64,000 nt of DNA from Candidatus Gastranaerophilales bacterium (GCA_944326545.1 CALVEH010000006.1:1-64000); one strand, 5' to 3'; counted from the first letter of the stretch, positions 17,986-26,441 are shown. Numbers and translations are program-made. Notes: generated from the sequence alone by a model not told the origin.

Positions 17986-19143
17986 ATGAAATTATTGCCG
18001 TTATCTATTCAATTTACTAACCCCAAAAATAACAAAACTAAAGTGAATAATACTACTGTACCTGTTAGATTGAATTATTTAAAAAAAGATACGGTCTCAT
18101 TTAGCAGAAATTTTTTGCAAGATGCTTATGAAAATCTTAGTGAAACTGTAAATTCTAAAATTGTTCCTTACTATCATGATAATAAACAGATATTTCAGTC
18201 ACTTATTGATATAAATAACAAAACTACAGCAGTTATAGAGACTTTTACAAAGGCAGAGTTAGAGTTGATGAATAAAAGATATTCTTATTCTGATCCTGCT
18301 CAAAATAAATCTTTAAAACCATTCCAACCTTTTGTTGAAAGATATTCAGCTCATGAGGATTCTATAAAAGATTACAATAAAGTTAAAAAAATCTTGTCTG
18401 GTGATTTTTATGATTCGCCAAGAGTAAGAGAAGCTCTTGAACAAGCTGATAAAGTAATGAAAAAATCTAATCCAGAGTTAGAAAAACTTACGCCGCTTTA
18501 TCGAAAGTATGTAGAATCTATGATTAATATTGATTTGCATAATGACCAAGAAACTCTGCTTTTAGGTAATAAACCATTGTTAGATAAATTTAATAAGTTA
18601 AAGAGCGATTCTTTAAAATCAGTTGCTTATGCGTATTCAATGCAAATGCCTGAAATAATAAAGTTGATGAAATCAACCAAAGATGTTGAAAAAGAAGTTA
18701 ATAAACCGACTCAGTCTGTTATGAAAACCCTTAAGACTATAGAACATCTTCAACATTCTGCTGATTCTATAGTGAAAGGCATTAATAATTTTGAATCTAA
18801 TAAACAACGTATAACCGCTTTTGCTGATGAATTCAATAAAAACAGTAATAATTTACCTTCTGAAAGAGATATAAAGATAGCTTACGCAGGTTTAGCAGAA
18901 AATTGTGATAAAAATACTCAGCATTATATAGCTAAGCTTAATGATTTTTACAAAAAAGTGTATTTGGATGAAGGTGTTAAAGTTGATTTTAGTTCCATTG
19001 ATGAAACTTTGAGCCAAGAAAAAGAAACTGTTGAAAAACTATATGATTTAAAAAAATCTATTGATCAGGATTACATAAATAAAAACAATGAAAAAGTTTT
19101 GCGTGAAATTGGTTATGATTCTACAGATGTAGTCGAAGACTAG
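17986..19143 (+). CDS. Unknown helical protein with N-terminal SFSR motif
   Basis: A 385-residue protein that I cannot assign. The first 40 residues are unstructured and Lys/Asn-rich and end in KKDTVSFSRN. The rest is almost wholly helical and charged, with long coiled-coil-like stretches (about 100-200 and 240-375) such as KKILSGDFYDSPRVREALEQ. There is no signal peptide or membrane span. AGAGGA precedes the ATG and the gene lies 4 bp after rlmN, so it is probably co-transcribed. The aromatic VSFSR after a basic leader recalls PSFKG in the 8694 gene. The last 4 bp overlap the convergent TPR gene. Confidence 0.75.
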   Translation: MKLLPLSIQFTNPKNNKTKVNNTTVPVRLNYLKKDTVSFSRNFLQDAYENLSETVNSKIVPYYHDNKQIFQSLIDINNKTTAVIETFTKAELELMNKRYSYSDPAQNKSLKPFQPFVERYSAHEDSIKDYNKVKKILSGDFYDSPRVREALEQADKVMKKSNPELEKLTPLYRKYVESMINIDLHNDQETLLLGNKPLLDKFNKLKSDSLKSVAYAYSMQMPEIIKLMKSTKDVEKEVNKPTQSVMKTLKTIEHLQHSADSIVKGINNFESNKQRITAFADEFNKNSNNLPSERDIKIAYAGLAENCDKNTQHYIAKLNDFYKKVYLDEGVKVDFSSIDETLSQEKETVEKLYDLKKSIDQDYINKNNEKVLREIGYDSTDVVED

Positions 19144-19925
19144 TCGTTAACTACTGCAAAACACTTGCTGTTGCTTTCAGCTGCTTTTTCTCTTGTTAAT
19201 TTATCGATTCTTTTTCTTATCTTTTCACCGTGGTGAGAGTGTGGTTTTTTGTCTAAAAACAGCTTGTAGTAATGTAATGCTCTTTTGTGGTGAGACATTT
19301 TGTCAAAACATATTGCTAAACCCAAGTAAGCTTTATTAAAAGAAGGGTTTATTTTTAATAATTGTGAAAATACAGTACCAGCTGATTTAAATTCTCCAAT
19401 ATTCATATAAAGTGCAGAAAGATGATTATATGCACTTAAGTATGACGGATTGTTCTCTATTATTGTATGGTAAATCAATATAGCCATATCAAACTCTTCA
19501 ATGCATTCGTGTGCAACTCCAAGTTGTATTTGAGCATTTATATTTGTTCTATCAAGAGATATTGTATGGTGGAAACATCTTATTGCTTCGCAAAATCTGC
19601 CTGTAAGCATATAGCACAAGCCCAGCTCGTAGTGTATTTCTGAAGAGAAATATGACATTTCTCTAGCTTTTTCAAGATATTTAATTGCTTTTTCGTAGTC
19701 TTGTTCTGCTTTATATGAAATACCTAAGCCTTTGTAAACTCTGTAATTGTTTCTATCCATCATTAGCGATTGCAAATAGTGCTTTATTGATTCTCTGAAT
19801 TGATTAGAAAGTCTCAAAGCATCAGCTTTTACAAATGCGTTGTATGCTTCTGTTCTTTTTAAATTTGTAGGTTTAATTACAAAGGAATCAAGCCCGTGTG
19901 CTACGCTTTTATACTTTATCCCCAA
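19140..19925 (-). CDS. Tetratricopeptide-repeat protein
   Basis: A 261-residue protein with five to six TPR units, for example YRVYKGLGISYKAEQDYEKA (about 57-77), SEIHYELGLCYMLTGRFCEA (about 91-110) and INAQIQLGVAHECIEEFDMA (about 125-144), and a basic C-terminal helix (GEKIRKRIDKLTREKAAE). It begins with TTG; no signal peptide is present. It is probably a cytosolic adaptor. It converges with the 17986 gene and diverges from the Maf-like gene at 20099. Confidence 0.82.
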   Translation of the reverse strand: MGIKYKSVAHGLDSFVIKPTNLKRTEAYNAFVKADALRLSNQFRESIKHYLQSLMMDRNNYRVYKGLGISYKAEQDYEKAIKYLEKAREMSYFSSEIHYELGLCYMLTGRFCEAIRCFHHTISLDRTNINAQIQLGVAHECIEEFDMAILIYHTIIENNPSYLSAYNHLSALYMNIGEFKSAGTVFSQLLKINPSFNKAYLGLAICFDKMSHHKRALHYYKLFLDKKPHSHHGEKIRKRIDKLTREKAAESNSKCFAVVND

Positions 19926-20001
19926 TATCTTTTCCCCGTAAATATCTGGCTATTATTATTTTAGAGATTTTCTAAGTAAATGTTATTAACCCTGCGATTT
20001 A

Positions 20002-20069
20002 AATTTTTAGACCATGTGGTTAATTTAAAACTTTCCAAAAAACAATTTTTCTCATTTTGCGTTTATAAT
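20002..20069 (+). promoter_or_regulatory. Shared upstream motif and -10 box of the Maf-like gene
   Basis: TAGACCATGTGGTTAAT (20008-20024), then after 29 nt ATTTTGCG (20054-20061), TT and a perfect TATAAT (20064-20069). The start codon is 30 bp downstream. The same motif and the ATTTTGCG box stand before the 3707-4408 gene with an 18-nt gap, one helical turn shorter. Confidence 0.5.
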
Positions 20070-20098
20070 GCTTATTTGTAGGAGTAGAGAGGTTTTAG

Positions 20099-22048
20099 AT
20101 GACGGATATACTGCAAAAAAATTGTTCTTTTATATCAAAAAGCAATGATAGTTTAGCAAAGAAATTGAATAATATTGTTTCATTCAATAAAGATATCACT
20201 TTAGATACTAATTTGGTGGGTGAATACAATCTATTTGTTGATGGTATCCCTCTACATTCTATAACCGGTGCACAAGAAGAGGCTAAAAGTATTGCTGCTT
20301 CAATTGCTCACAATGATTATGGTACCATACACGTTATATATGGCTTGGGGTTGGGTTATCTTGCTGATGAGTTTATACAAGCATTAAAGGGCAAGGTTGT
20401 TGTTTATGAGCCGGACTTAGAGGTTTTAGCATTTGTTTTATCCGCAGTTGACTTTTCGGATAATTTAAAAACCGAACGTTTGTTCATTGTATCTGATTTG
20501 AAGGAATTACAAGATATTTTGTACAAGATTTATCGTTATAAATCTAACGCTACATTCTCATATTTGGATTACTATAAAACACATAGTACAAATTTTGATA
20601 CATTTGTTGAGTGGTTAAAAAAAGAACTTGTATTAATAGAGCATAATTTTAGCTTTCAAGTGAAAAATATGTATTCATTCTTTAACTCTACATTGAAAAG
20701 ACTGGATAAAAAGTTTCAGTTGAAAAAATTAACTGATTATAAGGACGCGTTAAAGGATGTTCCTGCCATTATTGTTTCTGCAGGTCCATCTTTAAGTAAG
20801 AATATTGAAGCTTTAAAAAATGTAAAAGATAAGGCAGTACTTTTTTGTGTGGGAACTGCCTTAGGTGCGTTATATAAAAACGGAATAACTCCTGATTTTG
20901 TAAATGTAATAGAAAGAGTAAATACGTCTCATCATTACAATCTTCCTTTTTCCAAAGATATTTCTTTTATATGTGAGCAATTTACAGAACCTTCTTATTT
21001 GGATATTCCTTTTAAGGAAAGATTTTTAACAAACTCATTAGAAAATGATGATGCGAGATGGTTTTTAGAAAAAGCAGAGGAGGAATTTGTTCCTTTTGAA
21101 ACCAAAGGTACAGTTGCATACCATGCCTTGTATAGTGCTTATTATCTTGGGTGTAATCCTATAATATTAATTGGTCAAGATTTGGCTTATAGTAATGGCT
21201 CTTGTTATTCTAAAGGGTCCAAGTTTGAAGATTTGGAATGTATATTTGATGCCGAAGAAAACAAATATAAGATAGTAGCTAAAGATTTTGATAAATTTAA
21301 AGACGCATATTGTGCTTCAGTTAATTGGGATGAAGATAAAAAAGTTGAGAAGGTTAAGCAAAGATTAGAAACATTTAATCAAAACCTTGTTACTGTTGCT
21401 GGGCAAGATAACAATCTTTTGCCGACTGATTCAGTTTATTCTCTGTTTATCAATTATATACAAGATTTTGCTGTTAGACACAAGGATGAAAGAAAGCTAT
21501 TTAATGCATCTCTTGGTGGTGCTCTTATAAAAGGTTTTGATGTTTTGTCGTTAAATGAGATTTTTCAAACCATTGATATAAATGCGGATAAGTCTGCATT
21601 AATGTCTGATTTTTATTCTAAAAAAACAAATGCTGGGTATGACTTATTGAAAGTTAAGAAAAATCTAAAAAAAGACTTTGAGGTTTTGAAGAAGGTACTC
21701 GCAATTTCAGAGCCTGCATTAGAAAAAGTAAAAAAACTTAAAGAGATTCTCGAATCTAATCCGGGTTTAGATTCTGATAAATCTAAAATGATTGATAGTC
21801 TTTCTGTTTCATTTTCTAAAATAGTTAATGATTATATGCTTAAAAACCGTATAATAAAAATGCATACGGCTAATGATTACAGTGAGATTGTTTATCTTAA
21901 GAGAGAATATCCTAAAATTTTAGACAGTGAAGTTTTAAATCTTTTTGTTGATGCATATTTGAAGTATTTTTATTATTGTACAACCAGAATAAATAGAACT
22001 ATTAAGTCACTAAATATTACATTAGAAGAATTGGAAAATATAAAATGA
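20099..22048 (+). CDS. Maf/DUF115-type motility-associated glycosyltransferase
   Basis: A 649-residue protein. The central DUF115 (MptE-like) domain, about residues 215-400, has PAIIVSAGPSLSKNIEALK, LFCVGTALGALYKNGITPDF and NPIILIGQDLAYSNG. The N-terminal region has the nucleotide-binding-like IHVIYGLGLGYLADEF, and the C-terminal third is helical. Maf proteins attach nonulosonic acid-type sugars to flagellin in several flagellated bacteria. Flagellar genes elsewhere in the window support this role, but flagellin and sugar-synthesis genes are not visible here. GAGAGG precedes the ATG. The stop overlaps dtd by 4 bp. Confidence 0.85.
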   Translation: MTDILQKNCSFISKSNDSLAKKLNNIVSFNKDITLDTNLVGEYNLFVDGIPLHSITGAQEEAKSIAASIAHNDYGTIHVIYGLGLGYLADEFIQALKGKVVVYEPDLEVLAFVLSAVDFSDNLKTERLFIVSDLKELQDILYKIYRYKSNATFSYLDYYKTHSTNFDTFVEWLKKELVLIEHNFSFQVKNMYSFFNSTLKRLDKKFQLKKLTDYKDALKDVPAIIVSAGPSLSKNIEALKNVKDKAVLFCVGTALGALYKNGITPDFVNVIERVNTSHHYNLPFSKDISFICEQFTEPSYLDIPFKERFLTNSLENDDARWFLEKAEEEFVPFETKGTVAYHALYSAYYLGCNPIILIGQDLAYSNGSCYSKGSKFEDLECIFDAEENKYKIVAKDFDKFKDAYCASVNWDEDKKVEKVKQRLETFNQNLVTVAGQDNNLLPTDSVYSLFINYIQDFAVRHKDERKLFNASLGGALIKGFDVLSLNEIFQTIDINADKSALMSDFYSKKTNAGYDLLKVKKNLKKDFEVLKKVLAISEPALEKVKKLKEILESNPGLDSDKSKMIDSLSVSFSKIVNDYMLKNRIIKMHTANDYSEIVYLKREYPKILDSEVLNLFVDAYLKYFYYCTTRINRTIKSLNITLEELENIK

Positions 22049-22482
22049 AAGCTGTTATACAAAGAGTAAAAAATGCTTCTGTAACTATAGAGGGGAATCT
22101 TTATTCATCTATAGATGCAGGCATGCTTATATTGTTTTGTGTAGAAAAAGCTGATACTCAAGATATGCTTGAGTGGATGGCCAATAAAGTTGTCTCTTTA
22201 CGTTGTTTTGAAGATGATAACTGCAAGATGAATAAGTCTATAAAAGATGTAAACGGAGAGATTCTTGTCGTTTCTCAGTTTACTTTAGCTGCAGATTGTA
22301 AGAAAGGTACCAGACCAAGCTTTGACAATGCAGAGTCTCCTGATAAGGCAAACTCAATGTATGAGCGTTTTGTAGAACTGTTGTCACAACAAGGTATTAC
22401 AGTTAAAACTGGTAAATTTGCAGCAATGATGGATGTTTCTTTGGTTAACGATGGCCCTGTTACCTTTGTGCTTACGAAATAA
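22045..22482 (+). CDS. dtd: D-aminoacyl-tRNA deacylase
   Basis: Hydrolyses D-aminoacyl-tRNAs (and glycyl-tRNA-Ala) to protect translation. At 145 residues it is the normal size. Signature stretches are MKAVIQRVKNASVTIEG, the SQFTLAADCKKGTRPSF active-site block (Ser-Gln-x-Thr) and GKFAAMMDVSLVNDGPVTF near the end, which carries the Gly-cisPro-type element in variant form. It overlaps the upstream Maf-like gene as ATGA, so translation is coupled. Confidence 0.96.
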   Translation: MKAVIQRVKNASVTIEGNLYSSIDAGMLILFCVEKADTQDMLEWMANKVVSLRCFEDDNCKMNKSIKDVNGEILVVSQFTLAADCKKGTRPSFDNAESPDKANSMYERFVELLSQQGITVKTGKFAAMMDVSLVNDGPVTFVLTK

Positions 22483-22506
22483 TACGGTATAGATTTGTAA
22501 AAATGC

Positions 22507-22535
22507 TTGCTTATATTTATGTTTGCATATAGAAT
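22507..22535 (+). promoter_or_regulatory. Candidate promoter of the zinc-ribbon/rimM/trmD operon
   Basis: TTGCTT (22507-22512), 17-bp spacer, TAGAAT (22530-22535). The leader would be about 85 nt, with a T8 tract and a purine-rich region close to the ATG. The gene pair upstream ends at 22482. Confidence 0.45.
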
Positions 22536-22627
22536 AATATAAGATATTAGAATTTTAATTAATAAGATGTCGAGGAGCTAATTTTTTTTAATAGCCTTTC
22601 GCCTTTTACTTTAAAGGGTAGTCAAAA

Positions 22628-23722
22628 ATGTATGTAAATAAGTGTACTAAATGCGGAGCGGAATTCGAAACTAAAAACCCAAAAAGGGTGATTTGTCCTA
22701 ATTGTTTGTATCCTGATAAGAAATCTGATTCAGATAGTTCTGGATCTTCTTACGATGATAATTCACAACATCAGCAAGGTTTTTCAAATAGCGGTTCTTC
22801 ATATGAACGTCCTGCTTCATACAGCGCTGGCGGTTATTCTACAGATAATTCTTATCAGCGCTCTTATCAACAAGACAGACCAAGATATGATGGCGCACAA
22901 AGAGGCTATAATCAAGGCGGATATCAAAGACAGCAACAAGGTGGCTATAACCGCTCACAAGGTGGTTATCAACGTCCTCAGCAAGGTGGTTATAACAGAA
23001 GACCCTATGACAGAGATGGCGGACAAAGAGGCTATAATCAAGGCGGATATCAAAGACCGCAACAAGGTGGCTATAACCGTTCACAAGGCGGTTTCCAACG
23101 TCCTCAGCGTCCACAAGGCGGAAGACCTATGGGTGGTAGAAAACCGATGGGAAGACCACAAAATAGGCCGCCAAAACAATTACTTGTTAACAAGGATCAA
23201 TTAATACAAATTGAAGAATTGTACAAGAAGATGTTGCCTCTTCCAAACCCAGATGCGCACGAGGTTATCGGAGAACAAATCGGTTTGGAAGCAAGAAAAG
23301 TTTTCTTTGGTATAAATCTTGTCAGACAAAAGTTGATGTTGCCTAAATTGGCATTCCCTAAGAGAAAATTAGCTGTTTCTCCTGATCAACTTGCTGCTAT
23401 AAAAATGTTGTATGAGCCATTGTTGCCTTTGCCTCCAATCGGTTGTCACAAGATTATTGCAAGTCAATTAAAAATTGATGAATGGCGTGTACACGTTGGT
23501 ATTGGCTTAATCAGAAAACAACTCGGTCTTGATAGATGGAATCCTGAGCGTGAGGATGCTCCTGAAGAGTTTAAACAACAATCTAAAGAGGCTGTTGAGA
23601 CTAAAGATACAGTTGCAAATGACGTAGAAACTGTTGTTGAAGAAAAGCCTAAAAAACGCGGAAGAAAAAAGGCGACTGAAGTTTCTGAGGAAAAAGCAGA
23701 CGCAGTAAAAGAAGATGAGTAA
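22628..23722 (+). CDS. Zinc-ribbon protein with Gly/Tyr/Gln/Arg-rich tandem repeat and duplicated C-terminal domain
   Basis: A 364-residue protein in three parts. Residues 5-27 are a zinc ribbon (CTKCGAEF...VICPNCLYP). Residues 45-185 are low-complexity and rich in Gly, Tyr, Gln and Arg (GGYQRPQQGGYNR), like prion-like or RGG RNA-binding regions. Residues 190-310 hold two copies of a roughly 60-residue helical unit (MLPLPNPDAHEVIGEQIGLE and LLPLPPIGCHKIIASQLKID), each ending in a GINLVRQKL/GIGLIRKQL helix. The tail is Lys/Glu-rich. It overlaps rimM by 8 bp, so a role in ribosome or RNA work is plausible but unproven. Confidence 0.8.
   Translation: MYVNKCTKCGAEFETKNPKRVICPNCLYPDKKSDSDSSGSSYDDNSQHQQGFSNSGSSYERPASYSAGGYSTDNSYQRSYQQDRPRYDGAQRGYNQGGYQRQQQGGYNRSQGGYQRPQQGGYNRRPYDRDGGQRGYNQGGYQRPQQGGYNRSQGGFQRPQRPQGGRPMGGRKPMGRPQNRPPKQLLVNKDQLIQIEELYKKMLPLPNPDAHEVIGEQIGLEARKVFFGINLVRQKLMLPKLAFPKRKLAVSPDQLAAIKMLYEPLLPLPPIGCHKIIASQLKIDEWRVHVGIGLIRKQLGLDRWNPEREDAPEEFKQQSKEAVETKDTVANDVETVVEEKPKKRGRKKATEVSEEKADAVKEDE
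22898..23107 (+). repeat. 126-bp direct repeat inside the low-complexity coding region
   Basis: The segment beginning CAAAGAGGCTATAATCAAGG at 22898 recurs at 23024 with few changes over about 85 bp, an exact period of 126 bp (42 codons). Slippage or recombination here would change the length of the Gly/Tyr/Gln region in frame. Confidence 0.85.
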
Positions 23723-24251
23723 GCTAGTTTCTATCGGTAAAATCTTAAATTTTCATGGAATTAAGGGTGAAGTCAAAATGGGCTTTACTGCCGGTAAGGA
23801 ATCTTTGATTAGTGCTCTTAAGCATGTTTACATTTTTCAGGACAATGTAAAACATACTTATGATGTTCAGTCTGTTCGTTTTCATAAAAATTTTGCAATT
23901 ATTAAATTTGCTAATATTAATTCTATAGACGATGTTATGAGTATAAAAGGGCTTCTTGTTCACGTTACGGAAGAAGAGATAAAATCTTCTCTTGAAAATG
24001 ATGAGTTCTTGATATCAGATTTGTCTGGGATGGATGTTTTCGACACAACTGGAGAAAAAGTTGGCATAGTAAGTGGTGTTGGCGAGAATAGGGCTTCTAA
24101 TTTATTAGAAATACAAAAAGTGAATGGTTTAAAATTTTTAGTACCTTTTGTAAAAGAGTGGGTTCCGCTTGTTGATGTTGAAAATAATAAAATAGTAGTA
24201 AATATGATGGATGGTATTGAGTCTTTATTTGTAAATCAGGGTAATAATTGA
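23715..24251 (+). CDS. rimM: Ribosome maturation factor RimM
   Basis: Binds S19 and helps mature the 30S head. At 178 residues it is normal length. The N-terminal barrel has ISIGKILNFHGIKGEVK-type sequence (here VSIGKILNFHGIKGEVK), and the PRC-barrel C-terminal half has LSGMDVFDTTGEKVGIVSGV followed by LVPFVKEWVPLVDVENNKI. It starts inside the end of the zinc-ribbon gene and its TGA overlaps the trmD ATG, the common rimM-trmD order. Confidence 0.95.
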   Translation: MSKLVSIGKILNFHGIKGEVKMGFTAGKESLISALKHVYIFQDNVKHTYDVQSVRFHKNFAIIKFANINSIDDVMSIKGLLVHVTEEEIKSSLENDEFLISDLSGMDVFDTTGEKVGIVSGVGENRASNLLEIQKVNGLKFLVPFVKEWVPLVDVENNKIVVNMMDGIESLFVNQGNN

Positions 24252-24994
24252 TGCGATTTGATGTATTGACACTTTTTCCTGAGATGATTGAACAAGCTTG
24301 TTCTCATAGCATTGTTGCCAGAGGTATAGAATCTGGGCTTATTTCTGTTAATGCAATAAATCCTCGTGATTACACAAAAAATAAGCATAAAAAAGTAGAT
24401 GATACACCTTATGGTGGTGGTGCGGGTATGGTTTTAATGTGCCAACCTTATTTTGACTGTTTTGATGCTATTGAAAAAACGCAGGAGACTGAAGTTATTA
24501 TACTGTCTCCTCAAGGCGAAACTTTTAATCAAAATATGTCTGTTGAGTTGTCAAAGAAATCCCATATTGTCTTTATTTGCGGGCATTATGAGGGATTTGA
24601 CGAAAGAATCAAACAGTATACTGCAGCTAGAGAGGTTTCTATCGGGGATTTTGTTTTAACGGGCGGTGAATTGCCTGCAATGTGTATGATAGACTCTATT
24701 TCAAGAAATATTGATGGTTTTTTAGGAAAAATTGATTCTGCGCATTTTGATTCTTTTTCCGATGGTTTACTTGAATATCCTCAATATACAAAACCTAGAG
24801 ATTATAACGGTCTAAAGGTTCCTGAAGTCTTGCTTAATGGAAATCATCAGGATATTGAGCGTTGGAGAAGAAAACAACAGATGATAGTTACTTTAAAAAA
24901 ACGCAAAGATTTGTTTGATATATTCAGAAAAAACTGTAATAATAAAGATGATATAAAACTTTTGAATGAGGTAATTTCTGAGTTTAAATTGTAA
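24251..24994 (+). CDS. trmD: tRNA (guanine-N1)-methyltransferase
   Basis: Methylates G37 of tRNAs with SAM bound in a trefoil knot. The start is the ATG at 24251, whose A is the last base of the rimM TGA. Motifs: MRFDVLTLFPEMI, DDTPYGGGAGMVL, FICGHYEGFDERIKQY, EVSIGDFVLTGGELPAM and the C-terminal NGNHQDIERWRRKQ. At 247 residues it is the usual length. The operon ends here; the response-regulator gene follows 27 bp later without a visible terminator. Confidence 0.97.
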   Translation: MRFDVLTLFPEMIEQACSHSIVARGIESGLISVNAINPRDYTKNKHKKVDDTPYGGGAGMVLMCQPYFDCFDAIEKTQETEVIILSPQGETFNQNMSVELSKKSHIVFICGHYEGFDERIKQYTAAREVSIGDFVLTGGELPAMCMIDSISRNIDGFLGKIDSAHFDSFSDGLLEYPQYTKPRDYNGLKVPEVLLNGNHQDIERWRRKQQMIVTLKKRKDLFDIFRKNCNNKDDIKLLNEVISEFKL

Positions 24995-25021
24995 TATATT
25001 TAGGATAGTTAGATAGGTTTT

Positions 25022-25915
25022 GTGCATATGGATATCAATGTTGAGCAATTAAAGAAACTTTTTGATATGGCTGGTATGGATTTGGATGTGACAACAGCTA
25101 CACCTGATGATATAACTAAAGCTTTGATTGCTATTGAACGTAAATTGTTATCTTTTTCATCTAATGATTCTTTATCTACATTGCCTGCTGAATTTAATAT
25201 ATTAATAATTGATGATATGGAGCTTTCTATATATCAATTTAACCAGTTGTTGAAAAAGGTTGGTATTGTTCCAACAGTTGCAAGAACGAAAGCTGAAGCT
25301 CTTGCTGAGTTGAAAAAGAAAAAATATGACTATATTGTAATTGATTTATTCTTGCCTGATGCTGATGATGGTATTGAGTTAATCGATGAGTGTATTAAAT
25401 TAAGAGATGCCAAAAGAACAAACAAGATTATTGTTATGTCCGGTACAGATGACAAAGATTTGATTGAACGTTGTTACAAACGAGGAATAGATGAGTTTGT
25501 ACCTAAAAGTAGTAACTGGCACGATCAGATATTGAAATTTATTACTTCATCTTTGACATCTAAGCAACATGAAGATTTCTTTAAGTATTCAATTAATAGT
25601 GATATTTGTTGCTATACAATTAATAAGTTTAATGGTCAAAAACACATTGATATGCTCGTTAAAGATGTTACTACCAGCCTTTACACAGGACAAGTTAACA
25701 TTATCTTTAACATGGAAAATGTTAAAATATTTGATGATGAATATACAAACATTTTCACCACTCTTTATAAAATGTGTAATGAAAAGGGTGGTAAGTTTAT
25801 GTTGGTTAAAATATCAGAGTCAGTTAGAGATGCTTTGGCTGATGCATTTTTAGATAACCTGATTCCTACTTTTTCAAGTGTTGATGCTGCAGTAAGTAGA
25901 ATTGTACAAGGTTAA
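25022..25915 (+). CDS. Receiver domain fused to a STAS-like domain
   Basis: A 297-residue protein. A short N-terminal helical part is followed by a receiver (REC) domain (about 57-180) with acidic pair DD (64-65), phospho-acceptor D108 (VIDLFLPDADDG), the Ser of IVMSGTDD and the Lys of FVPKSS. Residues about 195-297 have the beta-alpha order and GQVNIIFNMENVKIFDDE / GGKFMLVKISESVRDAL pattern of STAS domains of anti-sigma-factor antagonists. It may therefore control a partner-switching or motility circuit by phosphorylation. No kinase is adjacent. The GTG at 25022 and ATG at 25028 are both possible starts. It overlaps rpiB tail to tail by 4 bp. Confidence 0.75.
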   Translation: MHMDINVEQLKKLFDMAGMDLDVTTATPDDITKALIAIERKLLSFSSNDSLSTLPAEFNILIIDDMELSIYQFNQLLKKVGIVPTVARTKAEALAELKKKKYDYIVIDLFLPDADDGIELIDECIKLRDAKRTNKIIVMSGTDDKDLIERCYKRGIDEFVPKSSNWHDQILKFITSSLTSKQHEDFFKYSINSDICCYTINKFNGQKHIDMLVKDVTTSLYTGQVNIIFNMENVKIFDDEYTNIFTTLYKMCNEKGGKFMLVKISESVRDALADAFLDNLIPTFSSVDAAVSRIVQG

Positions 25916-26343
25916 TCTTCGAGCATATCTACTCTTCGTTGATGTCTTTCTCCAAGAAATTCAGTTGTTAACCAAATTTCTGTTATATCTTTGGCTAGTT
26001 CTTCGCCGACAATTCTTTCACCCATACATAGTATGTTTGAGTTGTTGTGTAGTCTTGACATTTTTGCAGAGCAAGTATCTGAGACGACTGCTGCTCTTAT
26101 GCCCTTTATTTTATTAGCAGCCATTGACATTCCTATACCTGTTCCACATATAAGAATGCCTCTTTCATATTCTTTTTGGGCTATTTTATTTGCAACACTC
26201 TTTGCAATTATTGGGTAATCACAAGATTCTGTGTTGTAAGTGCCTGCATCGTATACTTCTATTCCTTTTGATTTGATATAGTCTATAATCTTGTTTTTAA
26301 GGTTATATCCAGCGTGATCACTACCTATGATTATTTTTTCCAT
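25912..26343 (-). CDS. rpiB: Ribose-5-phosphate isomerase B
   Basis: Interconverts ribose 5-phosphate and ribulose 5-phosphate. A 143-residue RpiB/LacAB-family protein: IIIGSDHAGYNLK at the start, ILICGTGIGMSMAANK with the catalytic Cys, GIRAAVVSD, and the SRLHNNSNILCMGERIVG block. GGAG stands eight bases before the ATG. Length and all motifs are normal. Confidence 0.97.
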   Translation of the reverse strand: MEKIIIGSDHAGYNLKNKIIDYIKSKGIEVYDAGTYNTESCDYPIIAKSVANKIAQKEYERGILICGTGIGMSMAANKIKGIRAAVVSDTCSAKMSRLHNNSNILCMGERIVGEELAKDITEIWLTTEFLGERHQRRVDMLED

Positions 26344-26413
26344 AATTTAAGCTCCGTTCTTTTTGAATAATAACATATTATGTAAATATATGTTAATAAT
26401 TGCTTTAAAACGT

Positions 26414-26441
26414 TAAAGTCATGTTAAATCAAAACCGATTA
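26414..26441 (+). promoter_or_regulatory. Sigma-28-like promoter candidate
   Basis: TAAAGTCA (26414-26421), 12-bp spacer, ACCGATTA (26434-26441). The flagellar sigma-28 consensus is TAAAGTTT-N11-GCCGATAA; both boxes match well but the spacer is one base long. Start would be near 26448, 26 nt before the ATG at 26474. Confidence 0.4.

Noticed and set aside
22567-22581. Four-codon leader frame MSRS in the 5' region of the zinc-ribbon gene
   Set aside because: Too short to distinguish from chance; no attenuator structure could be drawn around it.
22839-23114. Minus-strand frame opposite the Gly/Tyr/Gln repeat
   Set aside because: Mirror of the 126-bp repeat with no ribosome-binding site.
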